A DNA stretch of 64,000 nucleotides from Clostridiaceae bacterium (lineage in GTDB: Bacteria > Bacillota > Clostridia > Lachnospirales > Lachnospiraceae), in the NCBI GenBank assembly GCA_910575435.1, contig CAJTGI010000006.1, positions 62,001 to 126,000 on the forward strand, read 5' to 3'. The notes under the pieces are model-generated. The model was given only the letters and a program-made list of their open reading frames with translations. It was not told the origin of the DNA and searched no databases. The position numbers were made by a program, and so were the translations under genes. Below are positions 34,450 through 43,453 of this stretch, piece by piece (positions within the stretch are counted from its first letter, which is position 1; every line of letters begins with the position of its first letter).

Positions 34450-36429
34450 TTAATAGGTAAACTTGGCGGTATTTTTGATATAGCCGCTGTAGGTTTTTCC
34501 CTTTGCCGCATACTTTACATGGTAGACGAAGTTTGCACCGGAGGTGTATGTGCGTCCCAGGTAGGTCACGGCAGCCTTTTTAGGAATCTTGACTAGGGAT
34601 GTTCCGGCAAGGGCGGGGGTGCTATACATTTTTAGTGATTTTTTTAGCACGGCCTTCTTGCTTCCCGGCAATGTGGGGGCAGTGAGGTAAGTGTATTCGC
34701 TGTAATACTTTGTCTTGCCCACGGTGGTATATGCCCGGATGCTGTAGAAGTATTCCCGGTCGGCCTTTAGCTTGGTGTTCAGCCATTTCTTTGTGGCATT
34801 GGTTTTGATGGCTTTTACCTTTTTGTATTTTTTGGCGTTGTAGCTTGACTTCCGGTAAATGATGTAACCTGTGGCATTGGCATTTTTCTTCCAGGACAGG
34901 GTAATCATTTTTGTGCCAGATTTCTTCTTGAAGGAAGCCACCTTTTTAGGTATGATTTTGAATGTCTTGGTTCGGGTTCCGTAGAATTCTCCCTTTCCCT
35001 TGATGGTAATGGTTGCCTTGCCAATCTTTTTGTTGTTGCTGTAGCTGACAGTATAGTCGGTATTTTTCTTTAGTTTTTTATTTTTATAGGTCAGCGTCAC
35101 GCCCGGCTTGATGGCCTTCCCGGTGTAAGTCTTATTTGGGATGGCGGAAAGCTTTGCTTTGGTAATCTTGGTGCCGTTAATCAGGGCATTCATGTTTCCT
35201 GGGGCATACCAGAAGTTGCAGTCTACATTGCCTTCGATGCCGTTTACCTTTCCCTTGCTGGAATACTGCCAGTATTCGTAGTCTCCATCAATGTATGTCT
35301 TGTAGTTGTCATTTGCCAGTCCTACCCTGGTGCTGTACTGCGCATACCAGATTTTGTATTTTTTGGACAAGTATTCGCCGTCCAGGTAATTCTTAAAATA
35401 AGACAGATAGGAATAGACCATGGGGGTGTATCCCTCTGCTTTCACTGTCTCGCAGAATTTCTCGCAGATTTTTGCGGCCTTTGTCTTTGACAGGTCTGCG
35501 TCGGTCATGCGTTTCGTCCTGTCCTCGTAGTCGATTGCCACGGGGAGGGAGACCATGTGCTTGTAGTTTTTTAATAAGTTGATGCAGTAGTTTGCCTCTG
35601 CTTTTGCCTCCGCCTCCGTGATGGCGATAGAGTAGAAGTAGATGCCGATGGGGATGCCTGCGGCATACGCTCCCTCGATATTTTGCTTGAAATAGTTGTC
35701 GGTATTTAACGTGCCGGCAGAGGAACCCCGGTATCCGCAACGGATGATGGCAAACTGGACGCCGCTATCTTTTACCTTCTCCCAGTTGATTTTTTTCTGG
35801 TGGTGGGATACGTCAATGCCAAGATAAATATTCTTTCCGTCTGCCACGGTGCCATGGTTGTATTTTGTCTTGGTAAATGGGTCCTTGCTATTTGGATCGA
35901 AAGCGTTTGCGTCCGTATTTGGCTTGACAGTGGGGGCAGGAGTGGGCGCTTGGGTGGGCTCTGCCGTTTCGGTGGGTTGTTCTGTGGTAATGAGTAAATC
36001 CCGCTTCTCTGTGGCCTTCGTTGCGCTGGCGGCCTTTTTTCTGCCGGAAGATCCTATTGTACCGGCTGGCTTTGCAGCATCGTCAGCGTTCATGCTTTCG
36101 CCAGGCTTTGCAATGCCATCAGATTTCCCATTATCGCTGGGCTTTGATTCATCATCAGGCTTTGCGGTGCTTGGCGCATTTGTGCCGGTCGGCTTTGTGG
36201 TATTTTCTGTGCTTGGCGTTCCAGTGCCGGATGGCTTCTGGGTATTTCCCCCATCAGCGGTACTTCCCGGCATCGAAACATCTGCGGGAACCGCCGTGCC
36301 AGCAGGCATGTGGATGGCAGCGGGAACTGCCGTGTTCGTCACGCCAGCCGCATCTGCTGAGGCAAAACCGCTGAAGCAGGATAAAGTCATGGATGCCGCC
36401 AGAATAGCGCATGTTAATCGTTTTTTCAT
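34450..36429 (-). CDS. Secreted GH25 lysozyme with C-terminal Ig/FN3/SH3-like modules
   Basis: A 659-residue exported muramidase. Signal peptide (1-27), a long Thr/Pro/Ser/Ala-rich linker to about residue 200, then the GH25 barrel: YLGIDVSHHQ with the first acidic residue, FAIIRCGYRG, PIGIYFYS, and the catalytic pair in VAIDYEDR. Downstream are a beta module (YTGKAIKPGVTLTYK), a fibronectin-III-like module (ITLSWKKNANATGYIIYRK) and an SH3-like end. It should cut the glycan strands of peptidoglycan, for wall turnover or attack on other bacteria. ATG 36429 has GAGGG upstream. The long mucin-like linker suggests wall spanning. Confidence 0.92.
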   Translation of the reverse strand: MKKRLTCAILAASMTLSCFSGFASADAAGVTNTAVPAAIHMPAGTAVPADVSMPGSTADGGNTQKPSGTGTPSTENTTKPTGTNAPSTAKPDDESKPSDNGKSDGIAKPGESMNADDAAKPAGTIGSSGRKKAASATKATEKRDLLITTEQPTETAEPTQAPTPAPTVKPNTDANAFDPNSKDPFTKTKYNHGTVADGKNIYLGIDVSHHQKKINWEKVKDSGVQFAIIRCGYRGSSAGTLNTDNYFKQNIEGAYAAGIPIGIYFYSIAITEAEAKAEANYCINLLKNYKHMVSLPVAIDYEDRTKRMTDADLSKTKAAKICEKFCETVKAEGYTPMVYSYLSYFKNYLDGEYLSKKYKIWYAQYSTRVGLANDNYKTYIDGDYEYWQYSSKGKVNGIEGNVDCNFWYAPGNMNALINGTKITKAKLSAIPNKTYTGKAIKPGVTLTYKNKKLKKNTDYTVSYSNNKKIGKATITIKGKGEFYGTRTKTFKIIPKKVASFKKKSGTKMITLSWKKNANATGYIIYRKSSYNAKKYKKVKAIKTNATKKWLNTKLKADREYFYSIRAYTTVGKTKYYSEYTYLTAPTLPGSKKAVLKKSLKMYSTPALAGTSLVKIPKKAAVTYLGRTYTSGANFVYHVKYAAKGKTYSGYIKNTAKFTY

Positions 36430-36456
36430 ATAATAACCCTCATTTCTCTCGTTTTT

Positions 36457-36474
36457 GTTACTGCGGATAGTAAC
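36457..36474. repeat. GTTACT/AGTAAC hairpin, second copy
   Basis: Perfect 6-bp arms in the leader of the lysozyme gene; same arms and a similar loop as the hairpin at 2543-2560. Confidence 0.45.
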
Positions 36475-36594
36475 TTGTATTTCTATGCTTCCTTGTAACC
36501 ATAGACTATCATAACATATAAAAAGGAAAGATGGTGGCTATTTTATGGCATTTAAAGATAAATTACGTTTCATTTACTTTTTGTATATATTTGG

Positions 36595-36640
36595 AAAAAT
36601 AAAAAATCCCCATCCGGCCTTTTCAGCGCCCGATGGGGAT
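36595..36640 (-). terminator. Rho-independent terminator of the His/Cys-rich gene
   Basis: Nine-bp stem ATCCCCATC (36606-36614) with GATGGGGAT (36632-36640), followed on the minus strand by TTTTTTATTTTT. It begins 8 bases after the stop codon of the gene at 36648-37007. Confidence 0.85.
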
Positions 36641-36647
36641 ATTAGAA

Positions 36648-37007
36648 TCAATGGTGATGTCTGGTATGCCGTCTGCCATTTTTGTGAATCGTCTTGTGGT
36701 ATGTGCAGTATTTCCTGCAGCTGGATTTCTTGCCGTGGTATTTTTTGTGATAGGGGCAGTAGACACCTGCGTGATGCTTCTTGCCATTCCTGTGGGTGGT
36801 TTTGTGGTACGTGCAATACTTTTTACAGCTGGACCTGGTCCCATGGTATTTTCTGTGGTAGGAGCAGTATACTCCGGAGCGATTGTTTCCGTGATGGCCG
36901 CTCTGATGGTGGCCGTGGGCATAGGCTGTGCGGCCGGGAGCAGAAATCAGCAGGCCGGCGGCGAGCAATGACAGAACCAGCCTTTTTCCTAACTGAATTG
37001 CTTTCAT
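36648..37007 (-). CDS. Small secreted His/Cys-rich two-repeat protein (putative metal binder)
   Basis: A 119-residue protein: signal peptide 1-30 (cut after AYA) and a mature part of about 89 residues made mostly of His, Lys, Cys, Tyr and Gly. Two copies of a 35-residue unit, at about 45-79 and 81-114, share the pattern GVYCxYHxKYHG, SSCxKYCTYHKT, then a basic His stretch. Each unit gives three Cys and five or more His, suggesting Zn, Cu or Ni binding. It has its own promoter (TTGCAT/TATAAT), AAAGGAGG site and terminator. I know no named family. Longest frame reading starts too early at 37151. Confidence 0.85.
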   Translation of the reverse strand: MKAIQLGKRLVLSLLAAGLLISAPGRTAYAHGHHQSGHHGNNRSGVYCSYHRKYHGTRSSCKKYCTYHKTTHRNGKKHHAGVYCPYHKKYHGKKSSCRKYCTYHKTIHKNGRRHTRHHH

Positions 37008-37046
37008 ATGAGATTCCTCCTTTCCTTTGCCATATCGTTTGCCCTC

Positions 37047-37074
37047 ATTATAGCATGGTGTGGGGAATATGCAA
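37047..37074 (-). promoter_or_regulatory. Promoter of the His/Cys-rich protein gene
   Basis: Minus-strand TTGCAT (37069-37074), 16-base spacer, TATAAT (37047-37052), about 40 bases before the start codon. The promoter overlaps the end of the MFS gene's stop region. Confidence 0.7.
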
Positions 37075-37081
37075 TAGCTAT

Positions 37082-38266
37082 TTATTTCTCTTTTCTCCGC
37101 ATGCCTTTCAGCACGAGGAGAGAGATAATCAATACCAATGGAAAAATGCACCCTGCCAGCATTCCCTTCTTCAAGTCGTTATTTGCGTTCTGGGTAATAT
37201 TGCCCACCAGTGCCGGCCCGAATGCTCCGCCCAAATCCCCCGCTGTGGCAAGGAATGCAAACATGGCTGTTCCTCCGCCCGGAAGCCGTTTGGAACAGAT
37301 GCTGATGGAACCGGGCCACATAATTCCCACGGAAAATCCGCACATAATGCAGCCGATCAGCCCGAGAAGGGGACTGTCCGAGATGGATGCCAGTATGTAG
37401 CAGAGCAGGCACAGGCAGCCTGACCCGATCATGAATTTCATCAAATCCATCCTGTCACCCTTTTTTCCAAAAATAACCCGGCTGATGCCCATGGTTACTG
37501 CAAACATGCAGGGACCTGCCAGGTCGCCCATGGTCTTTGAAAGTCCCAAGGCTGATTCCGCATAGGCTGACGCCCATTGCGCCATAGCCAGTTCGGAGGC
37601 GCCCGCGCATACCATGAGGATTAATGATATCCAAAACAATGGAACCTGGAACAGTCCCTTGATTGTCATGCCCTTTCCGTCCTCTACCGGATGCTCGATG
37701 GGGCATGTGGCAAAATTGTAGATGTTATAGAGAGGGACGATTGCCCATAGGCAGGCAAGCCATTTCCAACTGTCTATTCCAAAAATAGCAAAAAATAGGG
37801 TAGACAAAAGGATCACGCCTACGGAACCCCAGCAATAAAAGGAATGCAGCAGGCTCATGGCGGCTTCCTTGTGCTCAAAAGGACAGGCTTCTACAATGGG
37901 GCTGCCCAATACTTCGATTAGTCCGCTGCCGATGGCATAAATCACCACGCTGGCAATGATTCCGGCCAGAGGATTCGGCAGCAGATCAGGCAGAAATGCC
38001 AGCCCGATCAGTCCGGCTGCCGAGCATACTTCCGAGGCCACAACGCATTTTCGGTATCCGATTCGGTCTACATAAAAGGAGCAAAAAATGTCCACAGCCA
38101 GCTGAGTTAGGAAAAATACAGTGGATATCAGAGCGATTTTTCCCAAGGGAATATGAAATTCATAATGGAATTTCAAAAATAGCAGCGGGGCAAAGTTCGC
38201 AGCAATCGCCTGTATGATAAAGCCCAGATAACAGGCGGTTAGCGTTTTTTTGTAATTCTTATTCAT
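37082..38266 (-). CDS. Major facilitator superfamily transporter
   Basis: A 394-residue membrane protein with about twelve membrane segments in two halves. MFS-type loop motifs are present after helix 2 (FYVDRIGYRK) and in the second half (FGKKGDRMDLMKF). ATG 38266 is chosen because AGGAGG lies eight bases upstream and the first helix then follows directly; the longer frame adds 33 non-membrane residues. It is divergent from an AraC-type regulator gene, a common arrangement when the regulator controls uptake of a sugar or other small molecule. Substrate not predictable. Confidence 0.87.
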   Translation of the reverse strand: MNKNYKKTLTACYLGFIIQAIAANFAPLLFLKFHYEFHIPLGKIALISTVFFLTQLAVDIFCSFYVDRIGYRKCVVASEVCSAAGLIGLAFLPDLLPNPLAGIIASVVIYAIGSGLIEVLGSPIVEACPFEHKEAAMSLLHSFYCWGSVGVILLSTLFFAIFGIDSWKWLACLWAIVPLYNIYNFATCPIEHPVEDGKGMTIKGLFQVPLFWISLILMVCAGASELAMAQWASAYAESALGLSKTMGDLAGPCMFAVTMGISRVIFGKKGDRMDLMKFMIGSGCLCLLCYILASISDSPLLGLIGCIMCGFSVGIMWPGSISICSKRLPGGGTAMFAFLATAGDLGGAFGPALVGNITQNANNDLKKGMLAGCIFPLVLIISLLVLKGMRRKEK

Positions 38267-38383
38267 GTTGACAGTCCTCCTTTTCACTGTTAGAATAATT
38301 GCATTATATCTTTTAGATGCAGGGGCATCAATGGAGTATTTCCCAATAATATTACACAATATCACAAAAGAGGTGATTTTTGA

Positions 38384-39301
38384 ATGAAAACAGAGATGGC
38401 TTATGTGAAAATCAAGACAGATGAATCGCTAAGAGAAACAGCGCGGCATGGGAATGAGGAATATCCCTTCCAATATTATTTGGAAGATATCTGGCTATTT
38501 GACTTCCACTGCATAGACTGGCATTGGCATTCGGAAGTGGAAATGGTGTTTATTGAAAAGGGAACGGCGGATTTTTTTATTGGCAGCGACAGACATACCC
38601 TGAGTGCCGGAACGGGCATTTTTATCAATTCCCAGGTGATACATCGGTTTGAGACGAGAGAGAGCACGATCATTCCTAATATTGTATTTTCACCCATGTT
38701 GCTGGCTCAGGAAGAGAGTTTGGTCTATGGGAAATACATCAGGCCGGTTCTCGCCTCGCCGGCGGAATACCTTATATTTTCTTCATCCAATCCTGCCCAT
38801 GAGGATATTTTGAATACGCTGACAGATGTATTTGACATTCAGGAATCCGGTGATGCGAATGAAATGAAAACAGTAGAACTGCTTTTGAGATTGTGGGGGA
38901 TGATTTATGAAAATATAGATGTCACGGAAAATATTTCTGCCGCCAGGTCATCTGCCCGGACCCAGGCCCAGCTTCAGATCATGATGCAGTTTATACAAAA
39001 TAATTATGCGAAGCAAATCTCCCTGGATGATATTGCCGAGACGGTGATGCTGAGCAAGAGTAGCGTGCTGAATGTATTCAAGAATCAGATTCATACGTCG
39101 CCGATCCAATATCTGGTAAATTACAGGTTGAAGCGGGGGGCAAAACTTCTTGCCACTACGGAGAACAGCGTTTCTTCTATTGCCAGGGATACTGGTTTTG
39201 ATAATACTGGATATTTTTGCCGCAAGTTTAAAGAAAGGTTCCGGCTGACGCCCAGCGAATACAGAAAGAAGAAGAACGAGCGCGGCGGCACTCGTTGCTG
39301 A
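38384..39301 (+). CDS. AraC-family regulator with cupin sensor domain
   Basis: A 305-residue regulator. Residues about 40-110 form a cupin-type ligand domain (FHCIDWHWHSEVEMVFIEKG, SAGTGIFINSQVIHRFE), and residues about 200-298 the double helix-turn-helix (ISLDDIAETVMLSKSSVLNVF, ending RLTPSEYRKKK). ATG 38384 follows GAGGTGA. The gene is transcribed away from the MFS transporter gene across a 117-base gap, so it likely governs that transporter in response to the transported compound. Confidence 0.88.
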   Translation: MKTEMAYVKIKTDESLRETARHGNEEYPFQYYLEDIWLFDFHCIDWHWHSEVEMVFIEKGTADFFIGSDRHTLSAGTGIFINSQVIHRFETRESTIIPNIVFSPMLLAQEESLVYGKYIRPVLASPAEYLIFSSSNPAHEDILNTLTDVFDIQESGDANEMKTVELLLRLWGMIYENIDVTENISAARSSARTQAQLQIMMQFIQNNYAKQISLDDIAETVMLSKSSVLNVFKNQIHTSPIQYLVNYRLKRGAKLLATTENSVSSIARDTGFDNTGYFCRKFKERFRLTPSEYRKKKNERGGTRC

Positions 39302-39504
39302 TGATATCACACTTTCAAAGGAGGATGGCGTAGCCGCCTATTTAGAAAAATGGATGATTTGAAGAATGTATATGGGCAGTGATCAAGGGCACGGAAACAA
39401 CTTCTATGGAACGAACATTGAGCAAAGAATAAAGAAAGATGAAACAGTAAAATGCCAGAATCAGTTGATGCACAGAAGGAGGTACAGGATTGAGGAATAT
39501 ATCT

Positions 39505-39797
39505 ATCACTATCCATGTTCCAAACGGCTTCAAACATCTGTTCTTGTGTGAGAACAATGCCGGGATTGGAAGCAAGGAATACAAGGGTACTGTATTCTAG
39601 GCGGGTAAGGTTAATATCCTCCCCGCCTTGCAGTACCCAGTGTTGGCTCTGCCTTATTTCCAGTCATGGAAAAGATAACACGGGGCTAGGTACGTCTGTA
39701 CAACTTCAAGCTGTATGCAGTCGGCTAATGCCGAAACGATTTTGTCAATCGCTTTTTCTTCCTGTTCGTTAAGTGTCAGCAAAAATAATTTCCCCAT
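39505..39797 (-). pseudogene. Remnant of winged-helix (OmpR-type DNA-binding domain) protein
   Basis: The frame downstream of 39655 reads WVLQGGEDINLTRLEYST, VFLASNPGIVLTQEQ and FEAVWNMDSD, clearly the start of an OmpR-type winged helix, after which homology stops and the sequence turns into nonsense. Just upstream, a 47-codon frame (39654-39797, starting MGKLFLLTLNEQEEKAID) ends at a TAA one frame off and may be the N-terminal part of the same protein. So the gene is broken by a frameshift and lacks the recognition helix. Ribosome-site quality is irrelevant for a remnant. Confidence 0.7.
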
Positions 39798-39862
39798 ACT
39801 GAAAGCCTATTCCCTAATTCACGTCCTCCGCTGCCAAATTCTCTGCTGATTGTTATAATCAT
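39776..39862 (-). pseudogene. N-terminal fragment of cytidylate-kinase-like protein
   Basis: ATG 39862, with GGAGGG ten or so bases upstream, begins MIITISREFGSGGRELGNRL, the P-loop start of cytidylate-kinase-like (AAA_26) proteins. After about 20 residues the match ends and the frame stops at 39776. In other clostridia such a gene often accompanies a MATE transporter gene; here only the beginning remains downstream of the MATE gene. Overlaps the winged-helix remnant in another frame, suggesting a deletion joined them. Confidence 0.65.
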
Positions 39863-39933
39863 TTTCTTTCCCTCCATTTTCTTTGAGTACAATACTCTGT
39901 TTCTCTATAAACGATAAAAGCATTATAATATTA

Positions 39934-41298
39934 TTATCCCTTTAGCAACGCAGTGTTCTGTCTGCTTAGTTTTTTGTATGTGCTAATATACAAAACAGCA
40001 GCAAGACAAATCGAAAGAATGTCCGCAATGGGCTGTGCAAACATAAGAATACTTGCGCTTGCAAATATGTTTAAAATATACAATGCAGGTATATAAATAA
40101 TTCCCTGTCTGCTTAAATTGATTATCAGAGCGGGAATTACGGCTCCCATTGCCTGTATTGCATTTGTCAGTACATAGAATATTCCAAAAAAGATACTGGT
40201 TGTAAGCAAAATCCTTGCAAAACTTACGGCATAATCGAATGCATTTACATCAGTTATAAAAGCACTTACAATTTGATTTGTAAACAAATAGCATAAAGCA
40301 GTCATTACGAAGCTGACCGCAAAGGCGAAGAGGAGTGAGAATTTTAAGAGCTTATTATAGCGCTTCCAATTTTTTGCGCCAACACAAAAACCTAACAATG
40401 GCTGTACACCCTGTCCTATGCCAATCGTAAGCATTCCAGAAATCATCGTGACTTTCATCGCAACGCCGGCTCCTGCAACTGCCATATCGTCGTATCCTGC
40501 CATAATCCCATTCAAAATGATGTGGGAAACACTCATTAAAAGAGAGGCGAGAGAAGCGGGAATACCAATAGCAAGGACGCTGCTACATATTTTATCTTTA
40601 TAGCTAAAATCTTTTATGTGAATACTAAGCATAGACCTTCCTTTTATAAAATATAAAACATAATATAAAGTAGCGGCAAAATTGCCAATCAAAGTCGCAA
40701 TAGCAGCACCCTTAATATCCCAACCAAATCCCAAAATCATAACAGGATCTAAAATGACATTCAACAGATTTCCGATAATCTGACCGAGCATGGCTTTTGT
40801 TGCCTGCCCTTCTGCACGCAGAATATTTGAAAAACAATTTGTAATCAGCACAAACACACCGCCAAAAGAAACAATCGTTAGATAGTCTTTTGCAAAGTCC
40901 CATGTGTCTGCACTCGCCCCGACTAACGCAAGAATGTTATCCATAAAAAGCAACGACAGGCAGGACATAATAATTCCTACAACGACACACGACCACATAC
41001 AGAAAGAAGATATTTTTTTTGCATGGTCTTTCCGTCTTTCTCCCATAGCCCTTGAAATGGCAGATGTTCCGCCGATACCAAATATCATGCCGACAGACAT
41101 GAATATTAGAAAGACGGGGCTTGCAAGCGATACGGCGGCAAGCTGAAAAGCATTATGCGTCTGACCGATAAAAAATGTATCAGCTAAATTGTAAATCAGT
41201 GTCATAAGCATTGCCGCCATAGCTGGAATAGCATTTCTCACAACAGCCTGTGATACAGGCATAGAGTTATAAACTTCCAATTTGTTCTGTTCTTTCAT
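39934..41298 (-). CDS. MATE-family efflux transporter
   Basis: A 454-residue protein with about twelve membrane segments in two homologous halves, matching the MATE family (NLADTFFIGQTHNAFQLAAVS, FGIGGTSAISRAMGERR, and in the second half IGIGQGVQPLLGFCVGA). It should export cationic drugs or metabolites using Na+ or H+. ATG 41298 follows AAGGAGGT. The coding sequence is visibly richer in A+T than the dlt-like or rubrerythrin genes, and the flanks hold gene fragments, hinting at horizontal transfer. A MarR regulator gene lies 86 bases upstream and is probably its repressor. Confidence 0.92.
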   Translation of the reverse strand: MKEQNKLEVYNSMPVSQAVVRNAIPAMAAMLMTLIYNLADTFFIGQTHNAFQLAAVSLASPVFLIFMSVGMIFGIGGTSAISRAMGERRKDHAKKISSFCMWSCVVVGIIMSCLSLLFMDNILALVGASADTWDFAKDYLTIVSFGGVFVLITNCFSNILRAEGQATKAMLGQIIGNLLNVILDPVMILGFGWDIKGAAIATLIGNFAATLYYVLYFIKGRSMLSIHIKDFSYKDKICSSVLAIGIPASLASLLMSVSHIILNGIMAGYDDMAVAGAGVAMKVTMISGMLTIGIGQGVQPLLGFCVGAKNWKRYNKLLKFSLLFAFAVSFVMTALCYLFTNQIVSAFITDVNAFDYAVSFARILLTTSIFFGIFYVLTNAIQAMGAVIPALIINLSRQGIIYIPALYILNIFASASILMFAQPIADILSICLAAVLYISTYKKLSRQNTALLKG

Positions 41299-41384
41299 TG
41301 TTACCTCCTTAAAATAAAAAGCAAGACATTGATAGCCTGCTATATTGTTTGGTAAATGAAATACTCGTTCATGGAAACGAGTAT

Positions 41385-41810
41385 TTATGATAAGTTACTG
41401 GTTATTTTTTGAAGCAGGCTGACAAAGACCATTTTTTCCGTTTCGGTAAGTGATGACAGTAAACGTGTTTCTTCTTCTTCCAGTTTTTGCTTCGCATTGC
41501 TGCTGTATTGTTCTCCATATTGTGTTAAACGGATATATTTTATGCGTTTGTCAGACACATCACCGAAACTTTCTATCAGCCCTTTGCTTTCCATTTTAGC
41601 GACAATCCGTGCAGTAGTGGATTGTGCGACATGAAGTGTTTTTTCTAGCTCCTTTAAGGACATCTGCTTTTCGGCTGTATGAACCAAAGCCCGTAAAACA
41701 TTGATTTGTGAAAAGGTTAAATCTAAATTCCGTAATGTGTTATCGATATTTTTTTTCTGTACGTCATGTATCTGTTTCAAAAGAATACTACATGAAGAAT
41801 TATTCTCCAT
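41385..41810 (-). CDS. MarR-family transcriptional regulator
   Basis: A 141-residue winged-helix repressor of the MarR family: helix LTFSQINVLRALVHT, recognition region MSLKELEKTLHVAQSTTARIVAKMESKG read in two parts, and wing DVSDKRIKYIRLT. It precedes the MATE gene on the same strand and probably represses the pair until a drug-like ligand binds. ATG 41810 has AAAGGAGG upstream and a consensus promoter 27-55 bases before it. Confidence 0.92.
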   Translation of the reverse strand: MENNSSCSILLKQIHDVQKKNIDNTLRNLDLTFSQINVLRALVHTAEKQMSLKELEKTLHVAQSTTARIVAKMESKGLIESFGDVSDKRIKYIRLTQYGEQYSSNAKQKLEEEETRLLSSLTETEKMVFVSLLQKITSNLS

Positions 41811-41836
41811 TTATTTTTCCCTCCTTTCCGACAGTC

Positions 41837-41865
41837 AGTATATTACTTTTTCGGTCAAATGTCAA
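41837..41865 (-). promoter_or_regulatory. Promoter of marR-MATE pair
   Basis: Minus-strand TTGACA (41860-41865), 17-base spacer, TATACT (41837-41842): a near-consensus vegetative promoter about 25 bases before the MarR start codon. Confidence 0.75.
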
Positions 41866-42029
41866 TAGCAAGGCATTAAATCTTGATATGAAAAATCATA
41901 AATTATAAAAAGTGACAAAAATATAACATGAAAAAATGCCGGGGCATGATACTCTATAAACTGCCATTCCCCGCCGTTTCATTACTTCATATTTTCAGCA
42001 AATGAAGATATAAGTCTGATATTCTTCTT

Positions 42030-42327
42030 TTAATGATTATTTATACATGGTGCTAGCACCGTGTTATCCAAGGATAACTCCACGTTCTTACTTCTGGCAT
42101 TTTCCGGCTTCATCACTGCCGGATTGTAAATGGAGTCTAGGATGTCTACTACTGCCTGTATACTTGTGTTTCGCTTCATTCATATACCACTTCCTTGCCT
42201 CACCGAAAAGCAATTCTAAATCGGTGCGATATTCCTTGATATTGGACTCCAAAGTATCAAGGATATTTTGATATGGTAAAAGAGGTATTGCCCCACAAAA
42301 AAGAGGAACAAGCACTTCCGCACTCAT
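42030..42327 (-). pseudogene. Frameshifted remnant of unrecognised gene
   Basis: One frame (from 42327) reads protein-like sequence up to EARKWYMNEAKHKYTG; continuing in another frame gives VDILDSIYNPAVMKPENARS, then VELSLDNTVLAP and a stop at 42030. The switch suggests a small insertion or deletion (near a short GTA/GCAGTA repeat) in a once continuous gene. I do not recognise the family. The rest of the 550-base gap between the MarR and rubrerythrin genes shows only the MarR promoter and AT-rich sequence. Confidence 0.4.
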
Positions 42328-42361
42328 TCCTCTGTAATCCTTATATATTAAGGCTTATTTC

Positions 42362-42907
42362 TTATCCGAAGTATCTCTCCAGCAGGCCCTTGAATGCCTT
42401 GCCATGTCTTGCCTCATCCCTTGCCATCTCATGGACGGTATCGTGGATGGCATCCAGGCCCAGTTCCTTTGCCTTCTTGGCGATAGCCATCTTTCCAGCA
42501 GTTGCGCCGCACTCAGCCTCTACGCGCATCTCCAGATTCTTCTTTGTGCTGTCTGTAACGACCTCGCCCAGCAGTTCTGCAAACTTAGCGGCATGCTCAG
42601 CCTCTTCGTAGGCAGCCTTCTCCCAGTAGAGACCAATCTCGGGATAGCCTTCGCGATGTGCCACGCGAGCCATTGCCAGATACATACCTACCTCTGAGCA
42701 CTCGCCGTTGAAGTTGTCGCGAAGTCCCTGGAGAATCTCCTCGTCAACGCCCTTTGCCACGCCTACCACATGCTCGGCAGCCCAGCTCATCTCGCCCTCT
42801 TCCGCCTTGTTGAACTTCTCAGCAGGAACGCCGCACTGCGGGCACTTCTCCGGTGCTGCATCTCCCTCGTAAACATAACCACATACAGAACAAATGAATT
42901 TTGCCAT
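42362..42907 (-). CDS. rbr: Reverse rubrerythrin (peroxide-reducing)
   Basis: A 181-residue non-haem iron protein in which the rubredoxin-like domain is at the N-terminus (C6, C9, C22, C25) and the ferritin-like di-iron domain follows ([46 protein letters not shown]). This domain order defines reverse rubrerythrins, which in clostridia reduce H2O2 and O2 with NAD(P)H-derived electrons. A perfect promoter with an AT-rich palindrome at the start site lies in front, and a PerR-type gene is the next gene upstream, so peroxide-dependent derepression is likely, as described in Clostridium acetobutylicum. Confidence 0.95.
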   Translation of the reverse strand: MAKFICSVCGYVYEGDAAPEKCPQCGVPAEKFNKAEEGEMSWAAEHVVGVAKGVDEEILQGLRDNFNGECSEVGMYLAMARVAHREGYPEIGLYWEKAAYEEAEHAAKFAELLGEVVTDSTKKNLEMRVEAECGATAGKMAIAKKAKELGLDAIHDTVHEMARDEARHGKAFKGLLERYFG

Positions 42908-42950
42908 AATGAATATCTCCTTTTCTTATATTTATTTTAACTTATTCTAA

Positions 42951-43004
42951 ACAATAATAATTACTGTTTGTATCACATTATAACATCTATTTTTTGCTTG
43001 TCAA
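42951..43004 (-). promoter_or_regulatory. Rubrerythrin promoter with candidate PerR site
   Basis: Minus-strand TTGACA (42999-43004), 16-base spacer, TATAAT (42977-42982). Downstream at the expected start site is the AT-rich stretch ACAATAATAATTACTGT (42951-42967) with the palindrome TAATAATTA, a plausible site for PerR repression. Confidence 0.7.
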
Positions 43005-43053
43005 TATCTTTTTGAAAAAAATTTTTTGTAACAAACATTGTGTCCGATTTCTG

Positions 43054-43437
43054 TCAGTTCATGCATTCCTTGCAAAGTCCGCGGAAATATACCACGTGGT
43101 CTTCAATCTTTCCGTCAAACTTGGCTCCTGCGATGACATTGACATGGTCAATGGGAAGCATATCCAAATCAATAATGCCGTGGCACTGCTTGCAGTAAAA
43201 ATGGTAATGGGGGCGGGTATCGCCATCAAAGTGGTCCAGCCCGTCGCCGCATTCCAGACGCACGGCATCCCCGTGGTCTACCAGAAAGTTCAGGTTTCGG
43301 TAGACGGTGCCAAGGCTAATGTTTGGAAATTCTTTCTTCATATTGTCATACACCATTTCGGCAGTGGGGTGGGCCTTGCTCGCCATGAGAAAGGATTTGA
43401 TCGCTTCCCGCTGCTTGCTGTGTCTGATTTCAGCCAT
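43054..43437 (-). CDS. perR: Fur-family peroxide regulator PerR
   Basis: A 127-residue Fur-family repressor. It has the winged-helix region (HPTAEMVYDNMKKEFPNISL, GTVYRNLNFL), the structural zinc cysteines C82/C85 and C122/C125, and His-rich regulatory metal site (RPHYHF). An Asp (D97, in LPIDHV) aligns with the Asp that makes PerR rather than Fur peroxide-sensitive. ATG 43437 is preferred for AGGAG spacing. The rubrerythrin gene follows on the same strand. A 15-bp palindrome upstream of the gene suggests autoregulation. Confidence 0.9.
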   Translation of the reverse strand: MAEIRHSKQREAIKSFLMASKAHPTAEMVYDNMKKEFPNISLGTVYRNLNFLVDHGDAVRLECGDGLDHFDGDTRPHYHFYCKQCHGIIDLDMLPIDHVNVIAGAKFDGKIEDHVVYFRGLCKECMN

Positions 43438-43453
43438 GAGCATCACTCCTTAT

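Noticed and set aside
36545-37423. A 292-codon open frame on the plus strand
   Set aside because: It is rich in Cys and His only because it is opposite the His/Cys-rich gene and the MFS gene end; promoter, ribosome site and terminator all belong to the minus strand.
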